Assembly: GCF_029633865.1 (NCBI RefSeq)
Contig: NC_079212.1
Span: forward strand, 101,343,433-101,407,432
Direction of reading: 5' to 3'
DNA: 64,000 bases
Origin: Lampris incognitus
Taxonomy: Eukaryota > Chordata > Actinopteri > Lampriformes > Lampridae
Part shown: piece after piece, positions 1 through 13,439 of the stretch
How the letters are laid out: every line of letters begins with the position of its first letter
How positions within the stretch are numbered: the stretch's first letter is position 1
The notes under the pieces: generated by a model
The model's database searches: none
What the model saw: only the letters and a program-made list of their open reading frames with translations
What the model was told of the DNA's origin: nothing
Made by a program: the position numbers and the translations under genes

Positions 1-495
1 CTTTGCCGGTGAGGAGGGACATGACAAGGGCTACCTTGGTCTCTCTTGTCTTATACCTGGCTGGTGTTTGAACAGGAGCTCACACTGACCAAGGAAACCC
101 CTGCACAGCTCGAACTCCCCACCGAAGGCCTTGGGGCAGGGGAGGTTAGGCTCGCACCGGGGGCCCAGTGGGGGTTGACTCGGAGGAGGGGGAACGTCGG
201 GACCAGGGAAACCGGAGGCCGAGCTGGGGGCAGAGACTGAGGCCAGGGCAGGGTGGTCGCTCATCCTGGAGACCGCTGTTGAGAGCGCAGCGATCTGCGC
301 GGTGAGGGAGTCTAACGCGCTCGTCGCGGCCTGGGAGCCGGACTGAAGATCGCTGATCTCTCCGGTGAAGGCAGTGGTAAGCTCTGAGTTGAGAGAGGCA
401 AGTTGGCAGCTGTGACTTCTTACTACTGCCTCTAGGGGGACGGGGCTCTGGGGCGTCACAGGGACCGTCAGCTCCTTGGGTTTGCCTGGGTCCAT
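1..495 (-). mobile_element. Gypsy-type (Ty3-like) retrotransposon gag, cut by window edge
   Basis: The reading frame starts with ATG at 495 and runs off the left end of the window after about 154 residues. The N-terminal part is rich in Ser, Ala and Thr with heptad-like Leu spacing (about residues 35-75). A Pro-rich linker follows (about 95-110), then the start of a retrotransposon capsid (PCPKAFGGEFELCRGFLGQC, about 119-138), as in Ty3/gypsy gag proteins and the related vertebrate RTL/PEG10 family. The LTR-like stretch at 530-1110 lies upstream in the same orientation, so this looks like the 5' part of a minus-strand element whose pol lies outside the window. It is most likely a transposon rather than a domesticated gene. 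The intactness of the rest cannot be judged. Confidence 0.6.
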
Positions 496-529
496 AATGG
501 CTTCGACGTTCTGTTATGCTCGCGCACCA

Positions 530-1110
530 GAACCCGACCCGTGTGGCGAAACCCAAGACAGACAGACACAGGATGACTTCAAAATCCACCAAGGGGGGTT
601 TTATTGAGGGAGGGGAATGTATGGTGAAAAAAACGTTCTGTTAGTGGGATGTGTGAATAAACTATGTGTGGTGTCCCGTGGTTTGCGTGTATAACTATGT
701 GTGAGTGTTTTTAGCCTATGTGTGGTGCGGTATGTAAGTGACCAGGAGGTGTTGAAATAATGTGCGTGCACCTGGCAAGAAAGTCCAGTCCGTGATCCAA
801 GAGGGGTTGTCCGAGAAAGTCCGGGTCCGAGGTCCGGGAAGTTGAGGCCGAAGGGAGGGGTCCAGGTAGAGGGACAAGGGGGGAGATCGCAGGAGAGGTC
901 CGGGGAGAAACGAAGGTCGCTGGGGACGAGGGAGACGCGGGGAGCCGTGGAAGTCGCGGAGGGAGAGTCTTGGGAGGAAACAGAGACACGAAGATAAGAC
1001 ACTGGGGAATAAACAGAATGCAAGGACCGCTGGAGGGCTTGTCAGAACTTTACCGCAGGGTTCAGTACGTCGAAGCACGGAGTGGTGTTCTGGGAGACTT
1101 CTTGTAGAGG
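530..1110 (-). mobile_element. Probable 5' LTR / leader of the minus-strand gypsy element
   Basis: This CpG- and GC-rich stretch lies directly upstream of the gag ATG and encodes nothing convincing; the overlapping open frames are compositional. On the minus strand an AATAAA polyadenylation signal is present at about 599-604, as expected near an R/U5 boundary. The sequence TGGTGCGCGAGC follows at about 518-529 and could be the primer-binding site. The outer LTR edge is not defined and I did not see the second LTR, so the limits are approximate. Confidence 0.4.
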
Positions 1111-1288
1111 GCTGCCTGATTGCCGCAGGTGCGCCTGATGGATGATGGCAGACACCTGGTGCAGTGCAGCGCTCGTCGCCTCCGAGCGCGAGCCGAGCGC
1201 TCGGATGTTTCCGGCACGTCCGAGCTGGGGGAGTGGCTTGAACGTGCCGGGGAGGCAACTCGGGGCGGTGTAAGCACAACACGTTGGT

Positions 1289-2318
1289 TGTCAAGGGGGA
1301 AGGTGCTCAGCCGTTTTGCAGCTTGCCTGAGTGAAATCCGGACTTTTCTTGAAATGAAAGGCGTCAAGCATCCTGAGCTAGACAACACTGACTGGCTCCT
1401 GCAGTTTCACTATCTCGTGGACATAACTGGCCATCTGAACCAGCTCAATGTGAAAATGCAAGGTATTGGAAATACAATCTCATCCCTTCAACCAGCAGTG
1501 TTTGCATTTAAAAGCAAGCTGGAAGTCTTTCTCAGGGACATTGAAACAGGTCGTCTTCTGCACTTTGAAAGACTGCAACAATTTAGAGAAGCATGCTTAG
1601 CAAGTGACTCCACTCAACATCTGGATCTCCAGCAGCTAGCTGGCTTTACGTCCAATCTCCTGCAGTCATTCAAAGCACGTTTTGGAGAATTTCGTGCGCG
1701 CACTGGTCTTTTCAAGTTCATCACTCATCCACATGAGTGTGCAGTGGACAAAATCGACCTGACATGCATCCCCGGGGTCTCTGTCGGAGACTTTGAGCTG
1801 GAAGTTGCTGACCTGAAGGCATCAGACATGTGGATGAGTAAGTTCAAGTCACTTAATGGAGAGTTGGAAAGTCTTGCGTGACAGCAAGCAGAGCTGGCGA
1901 GGGAACACAAGTGGACAGAAATCAAAAATCTTCAACCTGAAGACCAGCTGATTCTTAAAACTTGGAACGAGCTTCCTGTGACATACCACACAATGCAGCG
2001 TGTGAGTATTGCCGTATTGACCATGTTTGGCTCTACATATGCATGTGAGCAGTCATTCTCGCATATGAGGAACATTAAGACCAACCTACGCTCACGTTTA
2101 ACTGATGGAAGCCTCAACGCCTGCATGAAGCTCAACCTCACCACGTATGAACCAGACTACAAGGCCATCAGCAAAACCATGCAGCACCAGAAGTCGCATT
2201 AAAAGTAAGACATATTTAATTTATTATACGTTAAAAATACTATATGGCTCTCAATGAAATATATTTAGAAATATTTGGCTTTCATGGCTCTCCCAGTCAA
2301 AAAGGTTCCTGACCCCTG
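1289..2318 (+). mobile_element. hAT transposase remnant (GTF2IRD2/SPIN-like branch), 5' truncated
   Basis: One frame from about 1282 to 2202 encodes the C-terminal half of a hAT transposase. It begins at a TRWLSRGKVLSRF motif and ends with the hAT dimerisation region around CEQSFSHMRNIKTNLRSRLT (about 2044-2103). The frame is interrupted by an in-frame TGA at 1879-1881, after which it resumes with QAELAREHKWTE. The BED finger and N-terminal half are missing, so the copy is truncated. The 3' terminus is visible: the strand ends CTTTTTGACTGGGAG in reverse and CCCCTG at 2318, a typical hAT terminal repeat beginning CAGGGGTCAGGAACC. The family also gave rise to host genes such as GTF2IRD2 and EPM2AIP1, but the internal stop and truncation argue for a dead transposon here. 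Confidence 0.75.
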
Positions 2319-2339
2319 ATTCAAACTATCCGGAATATG

Positions 2340-3159
2340 CGCTGTTGATACTACAGCAAAGCAAGTGATCACTCATTCTAAGTCCATTTTCGCAAGGCAT
2401 GGTATTCCAGAAACCTTAGTAAGTGATAACGGGCCGCAGTTTAGTTGTCAGGAGTTCGCAGACTTCGCTAAACAGTATGGATTCAAGCATGTAACCTCAA
2501 GCCCACTGTACCCGCAGTCAAATGGTCTAGCGGAAAAGGGAGTGCAAATCGTCAAACGGCTGCTAAAGAAAGCAGCGGAAGCGGGTGAGGACCCGTACCT
2601 GGCCGTCCTCAACTACAGAGCTTCACCACTGGAATGTGGCCGCTCGCCAGCAGAGCTGCTGATGAACAGGAAGCTCAAGACAAAGCTGCCGTCGGCGGAG
2701 CACCTGCTCCAGCGCGCTGACCACTGCACACAGAGAGAGCACAGGTCCAAACATGCCTATGACAAAAGAGCACGGCCCTTGAGACCTCTGGAACGAGAGG
2801 ACCTAGTGAGAGTCAGATGCGATGGAAGATGGGGAGCAGTCGCACAAGTCCTCAAAGAGACTGCTCCAAGATCATATGAGGTACTTACCAAGAGCGGCAA
2901 CACGATCCGCAGGAACCGGAGACACCTGCTGAAGATTCCACGCTCTGAACCACAGCCTGTAGAGAATGGCAATGACAGGGAGGCTCCGGGAGAGCAAATA
3001 GAAGGGGGGCATACTCAATCAGACACAGACAGCCCTCCTGTCGTCGAGTCACCCTCACCTGGGGGGGAGCGGGTTCAGCCACCATCCCCGGGGGTGGAGC
3101 GGGTTCAAAGGCCAAGTAGAACCATTGTCAGACCTAGGAGACTTGTAGAGGAGTGCTAA
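2340..3159 (+). mobile_element. Gypsy integrase C-terminal half (retrotransposon pol 3' end)
   Basis: An open frame of 264 codons starting inside the integrase core. The second catalytic Asp sits in VSDNGPQF and the Glu in SNGLAEKG, the D-(35)-E part of the DDE triad. A chromodomain-free C-terminal region follows, with the GPY-like segment RRNRRHLLK, and an acidic, Pro-rich tail ends at TAA 3157-3159. The first Asp and the His2Cys2 finger are missing because the element is truncated at about 2340, immediately after the hAT 3' end. A purine tract and LTR follow at 3408-3536, consistent with one 5'-truncated gypsy copy. The frame is otherwise intact. Confidence 0.8.
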
Positions 3160-3407
3160 TAACACACACAGAGTGGGTTTTTATTTTTAATTTTGTGTTT
3201 TATTGCAGCCTTGGAGTTCTGTTCTTGGGGTCATGTTGGGTTCTGGACTCATGTTATTTGTAAATGTATGCTGTATGGTTCCAAAGCAGTGTTTAATTTT
3301 GTGGGGGGAAAAGGGGGAGGTAAAGAGAAGTGTAATAATTGTACTGTTACAGATTGAAGATAATCATCTGTTATTCTTTAAGATCAACTTTATCTTAATC
3401 TTTAGAA

Positions 3408-3536
3408 AAAGGGAGATGTACCGATAGTGGCCTGTAGGGGCGCTATACAACTACTGCCTGAATGTATGTGCAGAGACCTGCAAATAAAGTTCAGTTATAG
3501 AAATGGCGACCAAGTGTGTGCGTGCTCAATGATACA
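3408..3536 (+). repeat. Gypsy polypurine tract and short 3' LTR
   Basis: A polypurine tract (AAAAAGGGAGA) ends at 3416 and is followed by TGTACCGATAG. The stretch closes with GATACA at 3531-3536, so TGTA...TACA ends define an LTR of about 120 bp (3417-3536). An AATAAA signal is at 3483-3488. The position directly downstream of the integrase frame supports the call. The LTR is very short and the 5' partner is absent. Confidence 0.55.
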
Positions 3537-3640
3537 GGACCCTTTAGTCGACTGGTTAACGTTGTCGCTTTCGGAGTGGGAGACATGGGTTCGCGTCCCG
3601 GCTGTGGCGACGGTCTCCTGGACTGCCCCCGAATTCGCTA
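3537..3640 (+). repeat. Possible tRNA-derived SINE head
   Basis: The sequence TTAGTCGACTGGTTAACG resembles an RNA polymerase III A box region. About 35 bases later GGGTTCGCGTCCC resembles a B box (GGTTCGANNCC). The spacing fits a tRNA-like promoter, but I cannot draw a full cloverleaf, so this is more likely a SINE fragment than a functional tRNA gene. Confidence 0.3.
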
Positions 3641-5400
3641 CAGTACGCTGCGCAACATGCGTGCTTCCGACGTAGCCTTCACTCTCCCGAAGCACAGCAC
3701 ACACTCACTCCAACAACACAAACACAGAAGAGGTGTCCGAGCACTTTTCTAAGCTAAGAGGGGCATGTCAGATGCCATAAACCTACTCGGTTGGTAAGAA
3801 AAGCATGCCATAACGTTAGTTACAAAACTCACTCCGTAACGTTAGTTTCTCCGTCTCTCTCCCCCTCCCCCACACACAACAAAGAGCATCGGTCCGACGT
3901 GAACTCGAATCCCAGACGATGACATCGGGTGGTAATGCATTGCTACCCAATTTCCCCTCCGGGAGGAAAACTTTGACTGCCACAAATATTTGTGTCATTG
4001 TTTGATGTGTTTTGTTTGCATATGTTGTTTATGTAGTTTATTTTCATGAATATTGATTCGTTTTGCATTAGAACTACGCAGGAAGAACGTTTACGTTCTA
4101 TGTTGTACAGGTTGTACAGGGACACGTATAGTTGTTGCAATTTCCTCCAAGAAGAAGCGTGAAGCGGGGGAAGTTTTTATACTCCGCTTTAAAGTTCAAG
4201 TATAAAAGTGATATTGCATTGCCCGTTTGAAGATTTTATGTTTGTTCAAGTGGACTCATTCCCTCTTGGTTGTGTGCAGCCAGCGAGGTATGTTTATTTA
4301 CGTGTTTTATGTTTCGTCGTCGCGCATATTTTTATAATTAGGTTTCTACAGTTTGTGTGCGTTAAGAAGGCGTGCTTATTCTGTACTGTCATGTATTTTA
4401 ACAGATCGACGGTGGATTTGATGACGTGATGTTGAATGAAGTACAATTAAGACGAATAAATCCACCAGTTAACTAATACATCAAACATGTTAGCCCTTGA
4501 TTTTGGTGTAAAAAGAAGGAAGTGTAATTTAAATAAAAGTTACAACGCGCTACTCAAATGAATGGGGCTAGCGCACTGTTCGCAGCGCGCATGAGCTATT
4601 TTTAGCTCTTCCCGAGCGGAAGCGGAAGCTTCGCAGCAAACGGAAGTCAGACATCGGATGCGCTAGACTACATTAAAAGCAAGCGGTTTGTTGTAATTTT
4701 CTTCGTTTTTTGCGTAATTTAATATTATCGGATATATGGCAGTATATACGTGAACTGGTGTTGTAAATACAGCCATGCTGTACTGTCTAACGTTTTCCGC
4801 ATGTCTGACTTCCTGTGACGAGACCATAGCGACAGCGATGCTGTGACGTCACATGGACGCTGCCCCATTAAACAAGACCGGCCGCCCGCACTTTTCGCTG
4901 TTTTATTTTGTGTAGTTTAGTGATTCAAACTCGGTCATATGAACGCGTTTTACAAATTAATGGCTCCCGGTCATATCTGAAAGGGGCGTACAGGTAACCA
5001 CCATAGTAGCAGCCACTGAGAGTATGCTTTTGGTGTGATATTAGTGTGTAAATATTCGCTGGTTAGTATTCTTTTTCAGCTGTTTAATTTAATGTTTTGT
5101 ACACTGCCAAAATAGTGTAGTTTGTTTCTAATTTTACATTGCCGAAAGAGTGCACTAATGCTTGATTTGAGGCTACAATAAATTTGCCAAAAATATCGAA
5201 AGTTTCAAAACATATCTATTGTGTTTTATTGTTCCACGACTTACTTTTCATTATAGTGATAATGGCTACAATAAGATTAAATTTGAGCGTTGTCTTGTCT
5301 CACACTGTGCCACAGCAACAAACAAATAATGTGTACATTAATAAGATATTGAAGCGAAAAAAAACTGAACTTACTGTAAAATTCATAATAGTGAATGTGA
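3641..5400. other. Unassigned non-coding stretch with a CpG-rich patch
   Basis: No credible coding frame. A TATAAAAG motif lies at about 4201, followed about 90 bases later by a good splice-donor-like GAGGTATGT; this could be a retroelement leader or an untranslated first exon, and nothing decides between them. The part at about 4550-4990 is CpG-rich, contains ETS-like GGAAG sites and a consensus CRE (TGACGTCA, 4844-4851), and holds two inverted copies of GGAAGTCAGACAT (about 4641-4653 and 4803-4815). Confidence 0.3.
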
Positions 5401-5480
5401 ACTATCCATCCATCCATCCAGCCATTAACTGAACTGCTTATCCTGCTCCCAGCATCGCGGGGGGGCGTCCATCTGATTCT
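5401..5480. repeat. CATC-tailed dispersed fish repeat fragment
   Basis: A short (CATC)n run followed by a GCTTATCCTGCTCCCAGCAT block is the familiar 3' end of a dispersed teleost LINE/SINE family. Only the tail is recognisable here. Confidence 0.4.
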
Positions 5481-6637
5481 GCTGATCTGCGACGTAATAA
5501 CGTGCACTGCATAGTTGCACTTAACGCTAAGGTACACGGACATTCTGCGGTTTAGAGACTGTAGTTTCACGTGAAAGGGCAATAAAGCGGCGAAAATTAT
5601 CAAAACATAGCGTACACTTAAAGGGATTTTATTTTTTTTAGTTGAGCCTTTTCTTAAGTGGCTAAAATGCGTTTTATCCACGTCCCATTCCTCAACTTCC
5701 ATGCCGGCTACTCCTGCTGAATCTCCACAGACTCCCATCTACTGCAGGTAATACACTGACTATCAATGGGTACCTCATACAACCCCACAGAACTATCACT
5801 TTAAAGATAAGAGAAAGGGGAAATAATGACTTTAATGTAAATTTTTCCATTCAGTTCAGTCAAAGCCTGCTAGGAGCACTTTAACCAATTTATGTGGCGT
5901 TATTTTAATATTGTAATTATTCAGTTTAATCAAAGTTTACTTCCTGCTGTCCATGCAGTTTAATTTATTTCATTTTCATGTTTTGGAAGTGATTTATTTT
6001 TAATTAAAAAAAACCATTCCACTCAGATTGTTATCGAGTGCCTTGAACATCATGCGCTTTATTTTTTTCAAATATTTTCTGTTTTATACAAAATTCAATC
6101 AAACATGTTCATTTAAAGGTAGCCTTTTTTCTTCTTTTTTTTTTACATGTACTGCAGCTGAATATTGGCCCCAAATATCGGCTATCGGCCTCTATATCTT
6201 ACCAATAACCGGTACCAGGATTGGCCCCGAAAAAACCCCAAAAACATATCTGTCAACCCCTAAACAAAAACACAGACGGGAAAATAACAAACACAATGAG
6301 ACACAAATGCAACATGGCCAACTGTTCAACACATAAACTAATTCAGGCTGACTTTATTCTACATTATGTTTGTTATACTGAAACTTTTAAGAATTCCTCG
6401 AGGCATACGGGGGAATATTGCATATGTTCATTTTCTGCATGAGGGCTGTTTCAGTTTTTAGCTTTTCTAAATATTTGCCTCACCATTTTATGATCATGTT
6501 ACTGTTCTGCCGTTAACTACCATGTAGTTTATTTTTTCTTCTTGATTCCTGTTTTCATTTTTTTCGAATGTTTGTTTTTGCGCGATTCAACCGTTGAAAA
6601 GAGATCATGTATATTCCTCTTTGTTTTTTCATCATAC

Positions 6638-6640
<3 letters not shown>
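5481..6640. other. Unassigned stretch; hAT-like ATCGGC repeat at about 6150-6260
   Basis: AT-rich DNA without a supported gene. The stretch around 6160-6260 (AATATCGGCTATCGGCCTC, then GGCCCCGAAAAAACCCC) resembles non-autonomous hAT repeats of fish. The rest shows nothing recognisable. Confidence 0.25.

Positions 6641-6705
<65 letters not shown>
6640..6705. repeat. (GT)n microsatellite
   Basis: About 32 uninterrupted GT units. Open frames in both directions here (poly-CV, poly-TH) are artefacts of the repeat. Confidence 0.98.
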
Positions 6706-6709
<4 letters not shown>

Positions 6710-6748
6710 ATACCATTGTGCAGAAACAACAGACCTTGTTAGTGGTTG

Positions 6749-6809
6749 TAAGGAACATACCACCATATTGAAAGAGACCACGTCTTTCAATATGGTGGCA
6801 TGTTCCTTA
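6749..6809. repeat. Long hairpin: 26-bp arms with a 9-base loop
   Basis: Arms at 6749-6774 and 6784-6809 are reverse complements with one mismatch; partial pairing continues a few bases outward. The loop is 9 bases. This could be a small foldback or MITE, or a microRNA-like precursor. Confidence 0.85.
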
Positions 6810-7060
6810 TAACATATAGTCAGTTGTGAATCTTTTTTAACATCATCTGTTTCAGATAAAGTTATGCCCCTCCCCCAAAGTTCAAGCATAATTCGAAAAT
6901 GCTACCACAGCTGATAATTTATAGGCTTTGTATTGTAGGGGGAAGCAGTAACACCACAATCTTCTGCATTGTATAAGCCTTCTAACATGTTAATCTCTTC
7001 CTCATAACCATTGGTAGCCACTATCCTAATATTCTATGGTGGGTCTTTGTCATCAGAAAT

Positions 7061-7063
<3 letters not shown>

Positions 7064-7127
<64 letters not shown>
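7064..7127. repeat. (GT)n microsatellite abutting a splice acceptor
   Basis: About 32 GT units ending only 12 bases before the AG of the CIMIP1-like exon at 7140. Confidence 0.98.
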
Positions 7128-7130
<3 letters not shown>

Positions 7131-7139
7131 TGTTTATAG

Positions 7140-9736
<2,597 letters not shown>

Positions 9737-11366
9737 TGGTACTAACCAGTCCCACGCGGGAGACAGCTTCCTGTTGTCGCCCAATACGTATCTTGGTATT
9801 GAATGTTGATCCAAATATACACTCAAGTCTGACGCACTTCAAGAGTCTTTGTTTCATTATTTAACCATGTCAATACAGTAAAGTCAAACTTTTACAGTCT
9901 ACTTCATATGTACTTTAAGGAAAACGATCATAATTTTCAACATTATCTCTATATTTTGTAGGAATAACACTCCATTAGCAGCCATAACACTGTGTCTCTG
10001 AAATGCTGCTGAAGTTGTGTCATCCGGTGGTGACGTGACAAGCAAAACATTCATGAATGGGAAAACTTATTTCCTGGTTTGTCAGTAGGCTGGATTGTAA
10101 AAGCAAATGCAAATGACATACAGCGGTATAATGTAGCATTGTTTTGTACATTTTCTAGCACAGCTGTGTGTAGCTGTGATATTTGCATTATCTTGTACAA
10201 GATATGCAAACCAGGAAGAAAGCTTTCATATTCACACACTGTCTGTTGGTGATGTTACTGGCGTACACTTTTCCACACGATTTTGCTGGCAATTCAGAGA
10301 CATGCAGAAGACTGTTCAGTGTTTTGGCTAACAGCTGTTGTCCCTACAACATAATGTTGAAAATTGTGATTTTTTTTTTCTGCAAAGAGTTTCTTGCTCC
10401 TAAAAATCCACAGTTTTACAAACAGGGACACATTAGTAACGTGATCTTTGATTGGATCCTTGTGGGGAAAATCCCTTCTCCCTTGTCGCCCCTTTCCCCA
10501 GCAGAGTCAAGTATGAGACAATGGCCTTGGTAGGAACTCAGGAACTCAGCATCTTGTGCAAGGACTTGAGTGAAGCAGATGCCTGCCAACACAGGGGGCC
10601 TGATCCTCACTCTTAAAACAGAATATCAGCAGTCAGGTTAAAGATGGGACATGTATGGGGGTCTAAAAATCGATATAATTCAATATCCAGCTTCCTTTGC
10701 CCCCCCCCCCATATTTCCTCTGTCACACCTGCCCACCCCCAATGTACTCACTGTATTTTATAACTATTCATAAAAACACCTACTCACAGAATAAACTTTT
10801 TATTTTTCCTTTGGGTTTTTAAGGATTTCAGATACTAAAAATTAGATGTTCTCGTTATTATGAATTTTTGTCCTTTCATACTGTTCTTCCAAAAGTATGC
10901 ATTTGGTATTTTATGTGTGCTAACATACGCTTATTTGATATCTAATTGTGAGAATTGGGTGTTAAAATCAGTTTCTATTTGCCCAGTAAGGCAAAACATA
11001 TGAAAACACTGTGTAGCTTACATAAAACCCACAATTTACCATTGCTATAAAATACATATTTTTTTTCATTTGTTTAATCTTGTTTAAATCCAAGTAGGAA
11101 AGTGAATTAATATAAGAATTTGGAGAATAATTGGGCCTTAATATCAAGTTTCCAGATAGAAGATGAATATTCAACCTTAAGTCTTGATTTGTACAAGGTA
11201 TTGGCTAACAATTTTACAAATCGAGGGGAAAAATTGCTTTATCTACAAATAGAGCATGTGTTGAGTTGTACCAAAGCATGGAGCAGCTTGGAGCCTGTCA
11301 ACTGCCATATGGAGCCGTCACTCTAAGCAGTGCTAAACTGCACAGTTATCACACACATACACATAA

Positions 11367-11463
<97 letters not shown>

Positions 11464-12478
11464 CAATCACTAAAACTTTATTCTACTTTACTCATTCAGG
11501 AGGACAAAGTTCTGAGCAGGGCTTATTTTGCAATGGGTCAGGGTCTACTACCTCCCAAGGTTGACCTGGTCTCTATTCTGATTGACTGATTGGCTCTATT
11601 CCTCTATTCTGGCCTCTATTCAGGCCCCAGCATGTCTGTTGTATACTGACCTGTAATAGTGATTCAAGAAAAACCATGCAATAGGAGGATAATAATTGCC
11701 TAGTTTCAAATACGAGCAAAATTTAGAATGAACAAAGCTGAAATTTAGAATGCAACTTTGCAGATGGAGGCCGGTTTCAGAGAGGAGGCAAGCAGACAAT
11801 AGGTGCACTACACAGGCACACAATGTGACATCACGTCTCACTTTTTTAAGTTTTCTATATGTACCTACCTATCATAGTCTTTAGTCACACTCACCATGAT
11901 AAAATCAGCTCAGTCAATACTCGCATGATGTTTTGTATTCAAGTCTGTGAGTTGAAACAACCTTAATCTGTTGGCATTCTCCTGGATTATATCTTCTTTT
12001 TTAAAAAAATATTTAGTTGATGTTCAAATTGCAATTTACAAAATTTATTTTCCAGAAGATATTGAATATCACCTCCCTCCTTTGACAGCAACCACCAACG
12101 TAGCCCACAGCCAAAACCTCACATACAGAGCTCCTTCATGGTTATGCTGTTGTGATGATACTATGAACCTCTGCTACCTTCCTTAGTTTTTTCCCCCTCG
12201 TAATGCAACAACCTCTGTCAAAGTGTTCTTCGTTCAAAGCTTATTAAGCAATTGTTTCAAGTTTATCATATATGAAAGCAAGTTACACTCAGTCTCATAA
12301 TGAAATGCTTTTATAGAGGGGATCTGCAGAGCCTCCAGGGACCACACCATCTAGCCTGAAGAAAACTGCAGAACCCTTGAAGCCTGTTTCAGCAATAAGA
12401 ATTTGAGTTTCTCAAAGTGACGAAACAGATATGAAGTTATGTATTGTTTTTTCTGCACGTACATTTATTTATTTATTT
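9737..12478. other. Intergenic stretch without a recognised gene
   Basis: Covers the 3' flank of the CIMIP1-like gene. The only structured feature is the (CA)n tract at 11370-11460; the surrounding open frames are short and have no family signature. C-runs occur at about 9556 and 10700. Confidence 0.4.
11370..11460. repeat. (CA)n microsatellite
   Basis: About 45 uninterrupted CA units, the longest dinucleotide tract in the window apart from the TA run near 62.65 kb. Confidence 0.98.
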
Positions 12479-12919
12479 GGATTCCCCCCCCCCTCTTTTC
12501 TCCCCAATTGCATCTGGCCAATTATCCCACTCTTCCGAGCCGTCTTGCTCGCTGCTCCACAACCTCTCCCGATCCGGGGAGGGCTGCAGATTACCACATG
12601 TCTCCTCCGATACATGTGGAGTCGCCAGCCGCTTCTTTTCACCTGACAGTGAGGAGTTTCGCCAGGGTGGCATAGCACGTGGGAGGATCACGCTATTACC
12701 CCCAGTTCCCTCTTCCCCCCGAACAGGCTCCCTGACCGACCAGAGGAGGCGCTAGTGCAGCGACCAGGACACATACCCACATCCGGCTTCCCACCCACAG
12801 ACATGGCCAATTGTGTCTGTAGGGACGCCCGACCAAGCCGGAGGTAACACGGTGGTTCGACCCGGTGATCCCTGTGTTGGTAGGCAATGGAATAGATCAC
12901 TACTCTACCCGGACGCCCG
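12479..12919 (-). repeat. tRNA-headed SINE, copy 1 (full length, about 440 bp)
   Basis: Read on the minus strand, the element starts GGGCGTCCGGGTAGAGTAGT (A-box region). It continues to a B-box-like GGGTCGAACCACC, then a GC-rich body, and ends in an AAAAGAGGGGGGG-type tail. Two further copies at 23.78-24.18 kb and 44.40-45.12 kb share the body (for example CCACATGTATCGGAGGAG) and the head, which proves it is a dispersed family. I do not assign a family name. Confidence 0.8.
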
Positions 12920-13046
12920 AGAGAGAAACGATTCATCGCTCATCTAAGGATGGGGCTTATAAACAACACTGTGATACTTGCAGGGATACCTGCAGTCAGT
13001 TGAGACTGAAGAGGTCACTTAGGTGAGTGATGAAACGTTTCTCTCT
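12920..13046. repeat. Small inverted-repeat unit next to SINE copy 1
   Basis: Arms at 12920-12948 and 13018-13046 pair over about 29 bp with three mismatches (AGAGAGAAACG...CTAAG against CTTAGGTGAG...CTCTCT). An AATAAA follows. Repeats of this GATGAAACGTTTCTC type are common in fish. It could be a Penelope-like terminal repeat or a MITE. Confidence 0.6.
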
Positions 13047-13439
13047 CAATAAACATTGTGTCCAAATGAACTTATTCACCTTTCTGTGTTTTTTTTACTT
13101 GGATTATTGAGCATGCATAAAGACATTAAGTGCAAGACACTGTTTTAGCTTGTGTTCAGAGCCCTCCTAACTTACAAATTAAGCATTTGACCCATCTATA
13201 AATGGATACTTAAAATATAGTAAGGGAATCACCTGGACCAATGTCATAACAGATACAGTAGCATGTCATCCACATGACAGTGAAAAACAAGCTCTGGGTC
13301 AATTACGGGGGGGGGGGGGGGGTCAACAGGTGGTCTCATTGTCGACATAAGGTTGCCAGGAGTAAAGGTTGGAAACCGGAGAGTCTGGTTTTCAAATGAT
13401 TTGTCCGGGTTGTTTGGAGACCGCATGTCTACATGTCTG
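13047..13439. other. Unassigned stretch
   Basis: No gene. A G18 run lies at about 13306-13321. Confidence 0.3.

Noticed and set aside
1120-1290. N-terminal extension of the hAT frame as genuine protein
   Set aside because: This part is GC-rich, shows no hAT similarity and abuts the LTR-like region; the recognisable protein starts at about 1282.
3537-3610. Functional tRNA gene
   Set aside because: A and B box-like motifs are present but no convincing cloverleaf could be drawn; kept only as a weak SINE call.
5701-5746. Possible CIMIP1 first exon (MPATPAESPQTPIYC then a good donor GTAATA)
   Set aside because: The phase fits the exon at 7140, but the last residue would be Arg instead of the conserved Trp and no family block is present, so chance is as likely.
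6529-6742. Poly-TH and poly-CV frames
   Set aside because: Translation of a GT/CA microsatellite. The same applies at 7034-7300, 11266-11589, 41663-42068 and 62474-62802.
12431-12936. Overlapping frames in the SINE as small genes
   Set aside because: They recur in the other SINE copies with stops and indels; this is repeat composition.
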